This document shows positions 1 to 6,975 of a stretch of 8,436 bases of DNA, in pieces. The position numbers and the translations under genes are program-made. Under the pieces are notes generated by a model that made no database searches, was not told the origin of the DNA, and worked only from the letters and a program-made list of their open reading frames with translations. Each line of letters opens with the position of its first letter. The stretch's first letter is position 1. Origin of the DNA: JAZGBC01 sp036444495 (GTDB taxonomy: Bacteria > Pseudomonadota > Alphaproteobacteria > Kiloniellales > J153). The DNA is taken from contig JAZGBC010000206.1 in the NCBI GenBank assembly GCA_036444495.1, positions 1 through 8,436 on the forward strand, given 5' to 3'.

Positions 1-363
1 CTTACGTTTTTATTCATATCCCACGACCTCTCTGTCGTGGCGCACACCTGCGACCATGTCGCGGTCATGTATCTGGGCCAGATCGTCGAGATCGCGCCGA
101 CCAAGAAGCTGTTTGCGACGACGCGCCACCCCTATACCAAGGCGCTGCTCTCGGCTATTCCCCACCTAGACCCGGATGCGGAGAAAACGGCGATCAAGCT
201 TGAAGGCGAGATTCCGAGCCCGATCAACCCTCCGTCGGGCTGTAAGTTCCATACGCGCTGTGCCTTCGCGCGGGATCGCTGCAAGGCGGAAACGCCCGAT
301 TGGCGCGAAATCGACGAAAATCACTTCGTTTCCTGTCATTTTTCCGAAGAGTTAAGCCTTTAA
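1..363 (+). CDS. Dipeptide/oligopeptide ABC importer ATP-binding subunit, DppF/OppF-like (C-terminal part)
   Basis: This is the last 120 residues of a nucleotide-binding subunit that powers uptake of peptides or related solutes through an inner-membrane ABC importer. The frame is open from the first base of the window, so the start, Walker A, Q-loop, signature and Walker B lie upstream. Visible here is the H-loop, ISHDLSVV, with its histidine at fragment residue 8, followed by DHVAVMYLGQIVE. From about residue 42 comes the C-terminal oligopeptide-transporter extension (HPYTKALLSAIPHLDP, then GEIPSPINPPSGC). Four cysteines at fragment residues 81, 87, 94 and 112 match the cluster typical of this extension, which binds an iron-sulphur cluster in some DppD/OppD-type proteins. 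The substrate cannot be read from this fragment. DppD/OppD paralogues share the same tail, so which of the two ATPases this is remains uncertain. The next gene on the same strand is a phosphonate-ester-hydrolase-like enzyme, 82 bases away. Confidence 0.93.
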   Translation, partial: LTFLFISHDLSVVAHTCDHVAVMYLGQIVEIAPTKKLFATTRHPYTKALLSAIPHLDPDAEKTAIKLEGEIPSPINPPSGCKFHTRCAFARDRCKAETPDWREIDENHFVSCHFSEELSL

Positions 364-388
364 AGGGTACGAATCCGTTATACATGTT

Positions 389-411
389 CCCTGTCCCCCT
401 GCGGGGGAGGG
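389..411. other. GC-rich inverted repeat between the ABC ATPase and hydrolase genes
   Basis: TCCCCC (394-399) pairs with GGGGGA (403-408) across a 3-base loop. The stem extends outward with CCC (389-391) and GGG (409-411), leaving a 2-base bulge. The result is a nine-pair stem. No run of T follows on either strand, so it does not look like a classical intrinsic terminator. It may instead protect the 3' end of the ABC transporter message, or be one copy of the CCCCC/GGGGG palindromic repeats scattered between genes in many alphaproteobacteria. Confidence 0.45.
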
Positions 412-445
412 CAAACACCGATCATGGGTTGACCGGAGACGAGTC

Positions 446-2005
446 ATGAGCGAACCGATGAAGGTCCTCTTCATAACGGCAGATCAGTGGCGGGGCGATT
501 GCCTTTCGGCGCTTGGCCACCCCTGTGTCAAGACCCCGAACCTGGACCGCCTCGCCCAGGAGGGCGTGCTGTTCCGGCGGCACTACGCGCAGGCCACGCC
601 CTGCGGGCCGAGCCGGGCGAGCCTTTACACCGGACTGTACCTTCACAACCACCGCGCGGTCGTGAACGGCACGCCGCTGGATGCGCGCCATACCAACGTT
701 GCCCTGGAAGCCCGCAAGGCGGGCTACGAGCCGGCTCTTTTCGGCTACACCGACATCAGCGCCGATCCGCGGGCCCTTGTGCCGGGCGACCCCGCGCTGC
801 GCGACTACGAGGGGCTGCTACCCGGCATGACGCCCGTGGTCTGGTTGAAGGACGACCAACTGGCATGGCTGGCCGATCTCAAGGCCAAGGGCTACAACGT
901 CCCGCCGGGAGACAAGGAGGTCTTCCGCCCGAAGGCGGACTTTCCCGGCGCCGCCGGGCGCGGCCCGACCTTCGCCCCGGCGCACTATCGTGCCGAGGAC
1001 AGCAATACGGCGTTCCTGACGGACGAAGCGATCAAGTACATCTCGGTGCGGCGGGAACAACCCTGGTTCGTGCACATCTCTTACTGGGCGCCCCATCCAC
1101 CCTTCCTCGCGCCGGAGCCGTACCACGCGCTCTACGATCCGTCTGACGTGCCGCCGCCGGTGCGGGCGGCAAGCCCCGAGATCGAGGCCGAACAACATCC
1201 CTGGCTCGCCCATCGGCTCTACAACCAGGAGGGGATGGGCTACACCTTCGGCACCACCGCCGCCGACAATCTCTCGCTCTCGGAGGGCGACCTGGCTCAG
1301 CTGCGCGCCACCTACTACGGCATGATGAGCGAAGTGGACGCCCAGGTCGGGCGCCTCATCGACCACCTCAAATCGACCGGCGAATACGAGCGGACGCTCA
1401 TCGTCTTCGTCTCCGATCATGGCGAGCAGTTGGGCGATCACTGGCTGTTCGCCAAGTACAGCTATTTCGACCAGTCTTTCCAAATCCCCCTGATCCTGCG
1501 CGACCCGCGGCGGTCGGCGGACGGCGGGCGGGGCCGCGTGGTCTCGGCGTTCACCGAAAACATCGACGTCATGCCGACCATCGTGGACTGGCTGGGCCGC
1601 GGGGTGCCGGTCGAGTGCGACGGCGAATCGCTGCTGCCCTTCTGCCGTGGCGAAACCGCGCCGCGTTGGCGCCGCGAGGCCCACTGGTCATACGACTTCC
1701 GCGACATCGTCGACCAGGAGTTCGAACAGGCCCTGGGCTTGACCTCCGATCAGTGCACCATGAACGTGATCCGGGACGAGCGCTACAAGTACGTTCATTT
1801 CACCACCCTGCCGGCACTGTTCTTCGACCTCGAAGAGGACCCGGCGGAGTTCCGGAATCTCGCCGATGACCCAGCCTACCAAGGCCTGATGCTGGAATAC
1901 GCCCAGAAGATGTTGAGTTGGCGCATGGCCCACGACGAGCGCTATCTGACCAACACCGTGCTCACGCCCGCCGGGTCCGTCGAACGAAACGGGCCACGCC
2001 GCTAA
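446..2005 (+). CDS. pehA: Phosphonate monoester hydrolase / phosphodiesterase, sulfatase family (formylglycine-dependent)
   Basis: This cytosolic hydrolase of 519 residues belongs to the alkaline phosphatase superfamily and has the length of the characterised rhizobial phosphonate monoester hydrolase (about 514), which it resembles along its whole length. Such enzymes cleave phosphonate monoesters and phosphate diesters, and more slowly sulfate esters. The formylglycine motif CGPSR sits at 53-57; Cys53 must be oxidised by a formylglycine-generating enzyme not present in this window. Likely metal and active-site residues are Asp13, Gln14, Arg57, Asn74, His217 (in APHPPF), Asp324-His325 (in SDHGEQLGDH) and Lys337. 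The C-terminal YKYVHF and FFDLEEDPAEFRNLADDP blocks are typical of the family. No signal peptide is visible. The ATG at 446 is chosen because GGAGA (435-439) precedes it by 6 bases. The physiological substrate is unknown; an arylsulfatase role is the main alternative. The symbol follows the Burkholderia enzyme and is shared with unrelated genes. Confidence 0.88.
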   Translation: MSEPMKVLFITADQWRGDCLSALGHPCVKTPNLDRLAQEGVLFRRHYAQATPCGPSRASLYTGLYLHNHRAVVNGTPLDARHTNVALEARKAGYEPALFGYTDISADPRALVPGDPALRDYEGLLPGMTPVVWLKDDQLAWLADLKAKGYNVPPGDKEVFRPKADFPGAAGRGPTFAPAHYRAEDSNTAFLTDEAIKYISVRREQPWFVHISYWAPHPPFLAPEPYHALYDPSDVPPPVRAASPEIEAEQHPWLAHRLYNQEGMGYTFGTTAADNLSLSEGDLAQLRATYYGMMSEVDAQVGRLIDHLKSTGEYERTLIVFVSDHGEQLGDHWLFAKYSYFDQSFQIPLILRDPRRSADGGRGRVVSAFTENIDVMPTIVDWLGRGVPVECDGESLLPFCRGETAPRWRREAHWSYDFRDIVDQEFEQALGLTSDQCTMNVIRDERYKYVHFTTLPALFFDLEEDPAEFRNLADDPAYQGLMLEYAQKMLSWRMAHDERYLTNTVLTPAGSVERNGPRR

Positions 2006-2134
2006 GAGGGACGGCGTCCGGACTTATCCGCCAGAGGCGTCGCTCGCCGCTTGAAGTGTCCCGCACGACGGCGCAACTCGCCCCTGTCTGGCGGCAAAAA
2101 TCGCCGCAAAGCCCGCTGGGGTGAAATGGATCAA

Positions 2135-2167
2135 TATCAAGGACCGTTGGCATTATACCAAGGACCG
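2135..2167. promoter_or_regulatory. Candidate operator: 12-base direct repeat (21-base period) around an inverted repeat
   Basis: TATCAAGGACCG (2135-2146) recurs as TACCAAGGACCG (2156-2167), 11 of 12 bases identical, with starts exactly 21 bases apart, which is two helical turns. Between and overlapping them, TTGG (2147-2150) and CCAA (2158-2161) form an inverted repeat with a 7-base centre. This contains a T-N11-A pattern (T2148 to A2160), the loose consensus of LysR-type regulator boxes. It lies 44-76 bases before the preferred permease start. No regulator gene is present in the window. The alternative is that these bases code for an N-terminal extension, since 21 is also a multiple of three. 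Confidence 0.25.
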
Positions 2168-2200
2168 CTTGAGCTGGCCCAGCTCGTTGCACCTGGTTGT

Positions 2201-2205
2201 TAAGG
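2201..2205 (+). promoter_or_regulatory. Ribosome binding site supporting the permease start at 2211
   Basis: TAAGG lies 5 bases before the ATG at 2211. The upstream GTG at 2121 has only a G-run directly touching it and no properly spaced purine-rich site, so this weak site favours the ATG. Confidence 0.45.
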
Positions 2206-2210
2206 CTCCA

Positions 2211-3128
2211 ATGGCTCTTCCGAAAATCCCATCGCTGGTCCACGCGATCGCCTTGAGCCTGATGGGTATCCTTCTGCTCGACTCGATGGGCGCCATCATC
2301 AAGCATCTGGTGACCGCCTACCCGGCTCAGCAGCTTTCCGCATTCCGCAATTTCTTTGGGCTGTTTCCCAGTATCCTTATTCTGCTGCTGTCGTCGGAAT
2401 GGCATGAGACGGGCCGAAAGATATGGATCAGACAGTGGAAAATCGCCCTATCCCGCGGTCTGTTCGTGGCTTTCGCTCAGTTTTTCTTTTATCTATCGCT
2501 CTATCACCTGGCCCTTGCGACCGCCTCTACCCTGGCTTTCGCGGGCCCCTTGTTCGTCACCGCGCTCTCTGTTCCCATATTGGGTGACCGGGTGGGGGCA
2601 TGGCGCTGGCTTGCCGTCGCTGTCGGATTCGTAGGGGTCGTTTTCATACTGCGCCCTGGCAGTGACGTCTTCACGGCCTACGCTCTTTTGCCGATCGGCG
2701 CCGCGCTCGGCTACGCGCTTTCCGCTGTCTCTGTCCGTCTGATCACGGACCCGATGCCCAGCGCGACGATCAACCTCTACTCCCATGTCGGCGCCCTGTT
2801 CGGCTCAACCGTCTTCATGCTCGCCACAAGCGGCTATCGACCGGTGGCCTCGCCCGAGGACTGGCTGTGGATCGTCGCCATGGGGACTGCCGGCGGCTTT
2901 GGGGTGCTATTCCTGGTCATGGCTTACCGCCGGACGAAGCCAAGCAACCTGGCCCCATTCGATTATTTCGGCATCCCCTTCGCCTTCGCTCTCGGCTGGA
3001 TCTTCTTCGCTGAAGCGCCTTTCGACACCCTGTTCCCCGGGTTTATTTTTGTCGTCGCCGGCGGCCTCATGATCTTTTGGCGCGAGCGCAAGCAGGCCGT
3101 CGAGGTTGGCCGCGGCCCTCGGGAGTGA
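2211..3128 (+). CDS. EamA/DMT-family transporter permease, 10 membrane helices
   Basis: This 305-residue inner-membrane permease belongs to the drug/metabolite transporter superfamily, whose members usually export or exchange amino acids, nucleotides, cofactors or other small metabolites. Ten hydrophobic segments can be placed at about 12-32, 41-60, 78-95, 102-124, 131-147, 157-176, 185-205, 219-239, 250-268 and 272-290, forming two EamA repeats of five helices each. The first repeat ends in the characteristic GVVFILRPG, and FFAEAP near 265-270 matches the usual end of the ninth helix. The start is set at ATG 2211, which gives the usual family length and a helix beginning near residue 12. A GTG at 2121 would add 30 residues of atypical sequence. 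The gene is less GC-rich than both neighbours (47% in bases 2341-2400 and 2461-2520, counted by hand) and uses ATA isoleucine codons, which may indicate foreign origin. The substrate cannot be inferred. Confidence 0.88.
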   Translation: MALPKIPSLVHAIALSLMGILLLDSMGAIIKHLVTAYPAQQLSAFRNFFGLFPSILILLLSSEWHETGRKIWIRQWKIALSRGLFVAFAQFFFYLSLYHLALATASTLAFAGPLFVTALSVPILGDRVGAWRWLAVAVGFVGVVFILRPGSDVFTAYALLPIGAALGYALSAVSVRLITDPMPSATINLYSHVGALFGSTVFMLATSGYRPVASPEDWLWIVAMGTAGGFGVLFLVMAYRRTKPSNLAPFDYFGIPFAFALGWIFFAEAPFDTLFPGFIFVVAGGLMIFWRERKQAVEVGRGPRE

Positions 3129-3157
3129 CCGTCGGGGGCATGGCGCGCCGGCGGAAA

Positions 3158-3233
<76 letters not shown>

Positions 3234-3244
3234 ACCTAACGGGC

Positions 3245-3273
3245 TAGATAGCAACTGAGTCGGGCTTTGTCGA
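3245..3273 (-). promoter_or_regulatory. Probable promoter of tRNA-Lys
   Basis: On the minus strand TCGACA (3268-3273; one mismatch to TTGACA) and TATCTA (3245-3250) are separated by exactly 17 bases. The -10 element ends 11 bases before the tRNA 5' end, which would leave a leader of only a few bases. GCCCG follows the -10, a GC-rich discriminator like those of stringently controlled stable RNA promoters. The -10 match itself is only TAT at its first three positions. Confidence 0.4.
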
Positions 3274-3279
3274 GGGCAC

Positions 3280-3358
3280 CGGCGCGGCTTGGGCCGGGGC
3301 CGGGCCGCGCCGCCGGGGCGGCCGCCGCAAGGCCCCGGGCAGGCCCCACGACGGGGCC
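3280..3358 (-). terminator. GC-rich stem-loop cluster downstream of rodA (possible transcript 3' end)
   Basis: Two good inverted repeats lie just past the rodA stop. GGCCCC (3342-3347) pairs with GGGGCC (3353-3358) over a 5-base loop. CGGCGCGGC (3280-3288) pairs with GCCGCGCCG (3304-3312) over a 15-base loop. Neither is followed by a T-run on the minus strand, so intrinsic termination of the classical type is unlikely. They may stop or stabilise the 3' end of the elongasome message, or the operon may read through into tRNA-Lys. Confidence 0.3.
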
Positions 3359-3362
3359 CCGC

Positions 3363-4541
3363 TCAGCCATCATCCCCCAGGCCGCGGCGCGGGATGCGGA
3401 TGTCGCGGTGGATGTACATGGACATCATGAGCCCGAGGGCGGCCATGACCATGAGCAGCGCCGTGCCGCCGTAGGACACCAGCGGCAGGGGCACGCCGAC
3501 CACGGGCAGGATGCCCATCACCATGGCCACGTTGATGAAGACGTAGAAGAAGAGGTTCGAGCTGACCCCGATGGCGAGCAGCCGCGCGAAGACGCTGCGC
3601 GCCCGGAGCGCGATCGCCGTGCCGTAGATGAACAGCACGGCGTAGAGCCCGAGCAGGGTCAGCGCGCCGATCATGCCGAACTCCTCGGCGTACATGGTGA
3701 AGATGAAGTCGGTCTGCTTCTCGGGCAGGAAATTGAGGTGGCTCTGGCTGCCCTGCAGGAAGCCCTTGCCGAACAGCCCGCCCGAGCCCAGCGCGATCTT
3801 GGACTGCAGGACGTGATAGCCCGCGCCCAGGGGATCGCTCTCGGGGTTGAGGAAGGTGAGCACGCGCCGCTGCTGATAGTCGCGCAGGAACTGCCAGCCG
3901 ACGGGTATGGCGCTCAAGCCCAGGAACCCCACCACCGCGAACTTCCAGAGCCGCACCCCGGCACAGAAGAACACCGCGGTGCCGACCATGAGCAGCATCA
4001 TGGCGGTGCCCAGGTCCGGCTGCTTGAGCACGAGCGCGGCCGGGGCAAGCGTCAGGAAGATGGGCACCAGGAGATAGGTGGGCCGCGCGATCCCCTCCGT
4101 GGTCAGGCCGTGGAAGTAGCGCGCCAGCGCCAGGACGAGCGCCACCTTCATGATTTCCGAGGGCTGCAGCTGGATCACCTTGAGGTCGATCCAGCGCTGC
4201 GCGCCCATGCCGCTCGCGCCCAGAAACTCTACCGCCACCAGAAGGCCCATGGCGCCGAAATACAGGAAATAGGCGTAGCGAAACCAGATGCGCACATCGG
4301 TGAGCGCAATCCCCAGCATGATCACCAGCCCGACCCCGAAGCGGATCATCTGGCGCGAGGCCCAGGGCTCCAGATGGCCGCCGGCCGCCGAATAGAGCAT
4401 GGCGAAGCCGATGGTCGCGATCATGGACGCGAGCAGGACGAAGCTCCAGTTGATCTGCCAAAGCTTCTCGCCCAACGTCATCTCGGGATTGCGCAGGCCC
4501 AACTCGTGGCCGGAGAGCATGATCTGGGGGGGCGGGGTCAT
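3363..4541 (-). CDS. rodA: Peptidoglycan glycosyltransferase RodA (SEDS family)
   Basis: RodA polymerises lipid II into glycan strands during side-wall growth and works as a pair with PBP2. The 392-residue protein is strongly hydrophobic, with about ten membrane segments after a 30-residue cytoplasmic N-terminus. SEDS hallmarks are GMGAQRWIDL (111-120), LQPSEIMK (125-132), KQPDLGTA (173-180), the GSGGLFGKG to LPEKQTDFIF stretch (252-281) with Asp278 matching the essential aspartate of E. coli RodA, AEEFG (285-289), and the signature VVGVPLPLVSYGG (347-359). These features distinguish it from FtsW mainly by context: it follows mrdA by 6 bases. The start at 4541 is preferred because GAGGAGG (4553-4559), inside the end of mrdA, precedes it by 11 bases. 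Later ATGs at codons 8 and 21 are possible. It is the last protein gene of the operon. Confidence 0.96.
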   Translation of the reverse strand: MTPPPQIMLSGHELGLRNPEMTLGEKLWQINWSFVLLASMIATIGFAMLYSAAGGHLEPWASRQMIRFGVGLVIMLGIALTDVRIWFRYAYFLYFGAMGLLVAVEFLGASGMGAQRWIDLKVIQLQPSEIMKVALVLALARYFHGLTTEGIARPTYLLVPIFLTLAPAALVLKQPDLGTAMMLLMVGTAVFFCAGVRLWKFAVVGFLGLSAIPVGWQFLRDYQQRRVLTFLNPESDPLGAGYHVLQSKIALGSGGLFGKGFLQGSQSHLNFLPEKQTDFIFTMYAEEFGMIGALTLLGLYAVLFIYGTAIALRARSVFARLLAIGVSSNLFFYVFINVAMVMGILPVVGVPLPLVSYGGTALLMVMAALGLMMSMYIHRDIRIPRRGLGDDG

Positions 4542-4547
4542 GGGCGG

Positions 4548-6446
4548 TTAGGCCTCCTCGAGCCGGCCGCCGGCCAGGAGCTCGATCGGCGGGACCGCCG
4601 CCGGATCGCGGCGCTGGGTCTCGATCAGGATATCCCGCACGATGGGCGCCGCCACCTTGGACCCGCCGCCACCGTGTTCGACCACCACGGCACAGGCGTA
4701 GCGCGGCCTGTGCACCGGGGCGTAGGCGACGAACAGCGCATGGTCCCGGCGCCGCCACGGCAGGTCCTTGTTCTTGATGATGCCGGCGGCGCGCTCGGCC
4801 ATGGTGATGCGCCGGACCTGCGAGGTGCCCGTCTTACCGGCCAGCTCCCAACCTTCTTCCTTGATGCGCGCCCGGTAGGCCGTGCCGCGCGGATTATTGG
4901 AGACCAGATCCATGGCGGTGTGGATGACCCGCATACTCGCCTCGGAAATGCCGAGCGAGGGGAAGGCCGAGGCCGTATCGGCCGGATCGTCCGGCTTCTT
5001 GTCCGACTTGTCCCCGGCCAGACGGGTCAGGCGCGGCGTGACCGCATAGCCGCCGTTGGCGATGCGCGCAACCATGACGGCGAGCTGCAGCGGCGTGGAC
5101 AAAACGAAGCCCTGGCCGATGGCGCTGACCAGCGTCTCGCCGCCCTGCCAGGGTTCGCCCAGGGTCGCCTTCTTCCAGGCCCGGGTCGGGATCATGCCGC
5201 CGCGCTCGCCGGGCAGGTCGATGCCCACCGGCGCGCCCAGGCCGAAGCGATTCGCCATCTCCGCGATGCGGTCGATGCCGACCTTGCGCGCCAGCTCATA
5301 GAAGAAGACATCGCAGGAGCGCTTGATGCCGTCGTACATGTCGACCCGGCCGTGCCCGCCGCGCTTCCAGCAGTGGAAGCGGGCATTGCCCAGGCGCAGA
5401 AAACCGGGGCAATAGGCCGTATCCAGCGGGCTGATCCCGGACTCGAGGCCGGCCAGGGCGACCATCATCTTGAAGGTGGAGCCGGGCGCGTACTGTCCGG
5501 CGATCGCCTTGTTGGTCAGCGGCGCGAGGGAATCGTTGATCAGCGCGTGCCAAGCCGCGCCGGTCAGTCCCTTGTTGAACAGGTTGGGGTCGTAGCTGGG
5601 CACCGAGGCCAGCGCCAGCACATCGCCGTTCTCCACATCCATGACCACCGCCGCCGCGCCGCGCTCGCCCATCAGGCGCTCGTGGGTGAATTTCTGCAGC
5701 TCGGCGTCCACGGTAAGCACCAGGTCCTTGCCCGGCTTGCCCTCCTCGCGCTTGACCTCGCGTATGACGCGGCCCAGCGCGTTGACTTCCAAGTGACTGT
5801 TGCCCGCCGAGCCGCGCAACTGCAGATCGTACTCCTTCTCGATACCCTGCTTGCCGATGCGGAAATCCGGCAACTCGAGCAGTGGATCGCCGGTCTGCTC
5901 CCGCTCCGAGACCGCGGCCACGTAACCCAGGATATGGGTCATGGACTCGCTCCGGGGGTAGCTGCGGGTGCGGCCCACCTCGATGCTGACCCCGGGCAGG
6001 TCGGGCGCGTTGACCTCGATGCGGCTGACCTGCTCCCAAGACAGGAAGTCCTTGACGGCTACCGGCACGAAGGCGCGCTTGCGCAAGGCCTCGCGCAGGA
6101 TCCGCTCATAATCGTACTCGGACAGCTCGACGGTCCCCGAGAGGGAATCCAGGGTCGCCTTGACGTCGCGCGCCTGCTCGCGCACCAGCACGACGCGGTA
6201 GTTCTGCTGGTTGTCGGCGATGGGCACGCCGTAGCGGTCGAGAATGCGCCCGCGTGGCGGGGTGAGCAGCCGCAGGTTGATCCGGTTGTCCTCCGCCAGC
6301 ATACGGTAGCGGGCGGACTCGACGATCTGCAGGTAGTAGAGGCGCCCGGCCAGCCCCGAGAGCAGCAGCATCTGCGCGCCGCCCACCAGCAGCGTGCGGC
6401 GGGTAAGGGTCTTGGAGCGTTCGCTGTCGTCGCGGATCATCGACAT
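4548..6446 (-). CDS. mrdA: Penicillin-binding protein 2, elongation-specific D,D-transpeptidase
   Basis: PBP2 cross-links the glycan made by RodA and is the target of mecillinam. The 632-residue class B protein has one N-terminal membrane anchor (about 18-38), a non-catalytic pedestal domain with PPRGRILDR (63-71), and a C-terminal transpeptidase domain. The catalytic motifs are STFK (323-326, Ser323 nucleophile), SCD (377-379) in the position of SxN, and KTGT (538-541). The GQYAPGSTFK context and the segment from 346 to 379 (CPG, HCW, GHG, SCD) are typical of PBP2 and not of the division enzyme FtsI. Cys346, Cys359, His365 and Cys378 are placed to form a metal site. The start at 6446 follows GAGGGAG (6457-6463) with a 10-base spacer; ATG at codon 3 is an alternative. 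It lies 19 bases after mreD and 6 before rodA. Confidence 0.97.
   Translation of the reverse strand: MSMIRDDSERSKTLTRRTLLVGGAQMLLLSGLAGRLYYLQIVESARYRMLAEDNRINLRLLTPPRGRILDRYGVPIADNQQNYRVVLVREQARDVKATLDSLSGTVELSEYDYERILREALRKRAFVPVAVKDFLSWEQVSRIEVNAPDLPGVSIEVGRTRSYPRSESMTHILGYVAAVSEREQTGDPLLELPDFRIGKQGIEKEYDLQLRGSAGNSHLEVNALGRVIREVKREEGKPGKDLVLTVDAELQKFTHERLMGERGAAAVVMDVENGDVLALASVPSYDPNLFNKGLTGAAWHALINDSLAPLTNKAIAGQYAPGSTFKMMVALAGLESGISPLDTAYCPGFLRLGNARFHCWKRGGHGRVDMYDGIKRSCDVFFYELARKVGIDRIAEMANRFGLGAPVGIDLPGERGGMIPTRAWKKATLGEPWQGGETLVSAIGQGFVLSTPLQLAVMVARIANGGYAVTPRLTRLAGDKSDKKPDDPADTASAFPSLGISEASMRVIHTAMDLVSNNPRGTAYRARIKEEGWELAGKTGTSQVRRITMAERAAGIIKNKDLPWRRRDHALFVAYAPVHRPRYACAVVVEHGGGGSKVAAPIVRDILIETQRRDPAAVPPIELLAGGRLEEA
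4553..4559 (-). promoter_or_regulatory. Ribosome binding site of rodA, inside the end of mrdA
   Basis: On the minus strand GAGGAGG lies 11 bases before the rodA ATG and within the last codons of mrdA (encoding LEEA). Spacing is slightly long, but no other purine-rich site precedes the alternative ATGs. Because the site is translated by ribosomes finishing mrdA, PBP2 and RodA synthesis is probably coupled. Confidence 0.6.
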
Positions 6447-6465
6447 GTCGGGTGCGCTCCCTCGC

Positions 6466-6975
6466 CTATTTCAAGAAGGCGCGCTGCGCCTGGGCGAAAA
6501 GCCAGGCGATGCAGGGATAGAAGGCCACGGTCGCCAGGTACTGGAAGAAGGCGGCACCGGGGTCGATCATTCCGCCGATCAGGATCACGTTGAACAGCCA
6601 GGTCAGGAAAAAGGCGCCGGCGGCAACCGGCACGAACACGAGCCACAGGAGCATGAGCGCGCCGCTCGCGAAGAACCGCTGCTGGGCGCCCACGGCGCCA
6701 TGGACCACGAGTAAGACCAGCACGTTAATCCCAAGCGGTCCGCCACCGATGAGATCCAACAGCAGGCCGAGGAGGAAAACCACCCAGGCAGGCATGAGAT
6801 CGGGCCGGTGGATGACCCAGTAATACACCGCGATAAGGCCCATGGACGGCACGATCTGTGCGAAATCGGGTATGCGTAGCGGCACCATGCCTGCCATGAC
6901 CAAAAGCAGTGTCAGGGTAAAAGGCGACAAACTGCGGGCGATGGAGTCCAGCCGTGTCCAGACGCTCTGGTTCAC
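6466..6975 (-). CDS. mreD: Rod shape-determining membrane protein MreD
   Basis: MreD is a small integral inner-membrane protein that works with MreC to position the RodA-PBP2 synthase along MreB filaments. The 169-residue length is usual. About five or six hydrophobic segments are visible (around 16-36, 40-56, 62-80, 84-98, 105-130 and 145-163). The conserved block HRPDLMPAWVVFLLGLLLDL with the following GGPLGINVL is the best family marker. The start is GTG at 6975: its first bases overlap the mreC stop as GTGA, and AGGAGAGGG (6983-6991) precedes it by 7 bases. The gene ends 19 bases before mrdA. MreD sequences diverge strongly, so position between mreC and mrdA is part of the evidence. Confidence 0.94.
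   Translation of the reverse strand: MNQSVWTRLDSIARSLSPFTLTLLLVMAGMVPLRIPDFAQIVPSMGLIAVYYWVIHRPDLMPAWVVFLLGLLLDLIGGGPLGINVLVLLVVHGAVGAQQRFFASGALMLLWLVFVPVAAGAFFLTWLFNVILIGGMIDPGAAFFQYLATVAFYPCIAWLFAQAQRAFLK

Larger units (their letters stand above)
2006..2210. other. Intergenic region with small hairpins and repeats
   Basis: The 205 bases between the hydrolase and the permease hold several short structures but no convincing gene. GGAC/GTCC (2009-2019) and CGGA/TCCG (2019-2030) are two small overlapping hairpins just after the hydrolase stop. GCGGC/GCCGC (2091-2107) forms a hairpin with a 7-base A-rich loop. None is followed by a T-run, so no intrinsic terminator can be called. I see no promoter with both -35 and -10 hexamers at normal spacing. 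The frame of the permease is open back to a GTG at 2121, discussed under the permease entry. Confidence 0.5.

Noticed and set aside
424..432. A two-codon upstream reading frame (ATG GGT TGA) before the hydrolase
   Set aside because: Too short to be distinguished from chance and without its own ribosome site.
818..1684. A 288-residue minus-strand reading frame
   Set aside because: Antisense shadow of the hydrolase gene, whose catalytic motifs are intact on the plus strand.
2091..2107. A hairpin with an A-rich loop as an intrinsic terminator of the hydrolase gene
   Set aside because: The stem is only five pairs and no T-run follows it on the plus strand.
2121..2210. An N-terminal extension of the permease from a GTG at 2121
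   Set aside because: No properly spaced ribosome site precedes the GTG, the added 30 residues are unlike DMT N-termini, and the ATG at 2211 gives the usual length. Not fully excluded.
1962..2405. A 147-residue minus-strand reading frame spanning the intergenic region
   Set aside because: It has no recognisable domain, overlaps the ends of two real genes, and I see no ribosome site or promoter supporting it.
3267..6593. A 1108-residue plus-strand reading frame
   Set aside because: It lies opposite rodA and mrdA in exact codon alignment, and its translation is rich in His, Gln, Asp, Arg and Gly with no recognisable domain. It is explained by absence of TTA, CTA and TCA codons in the real genes.
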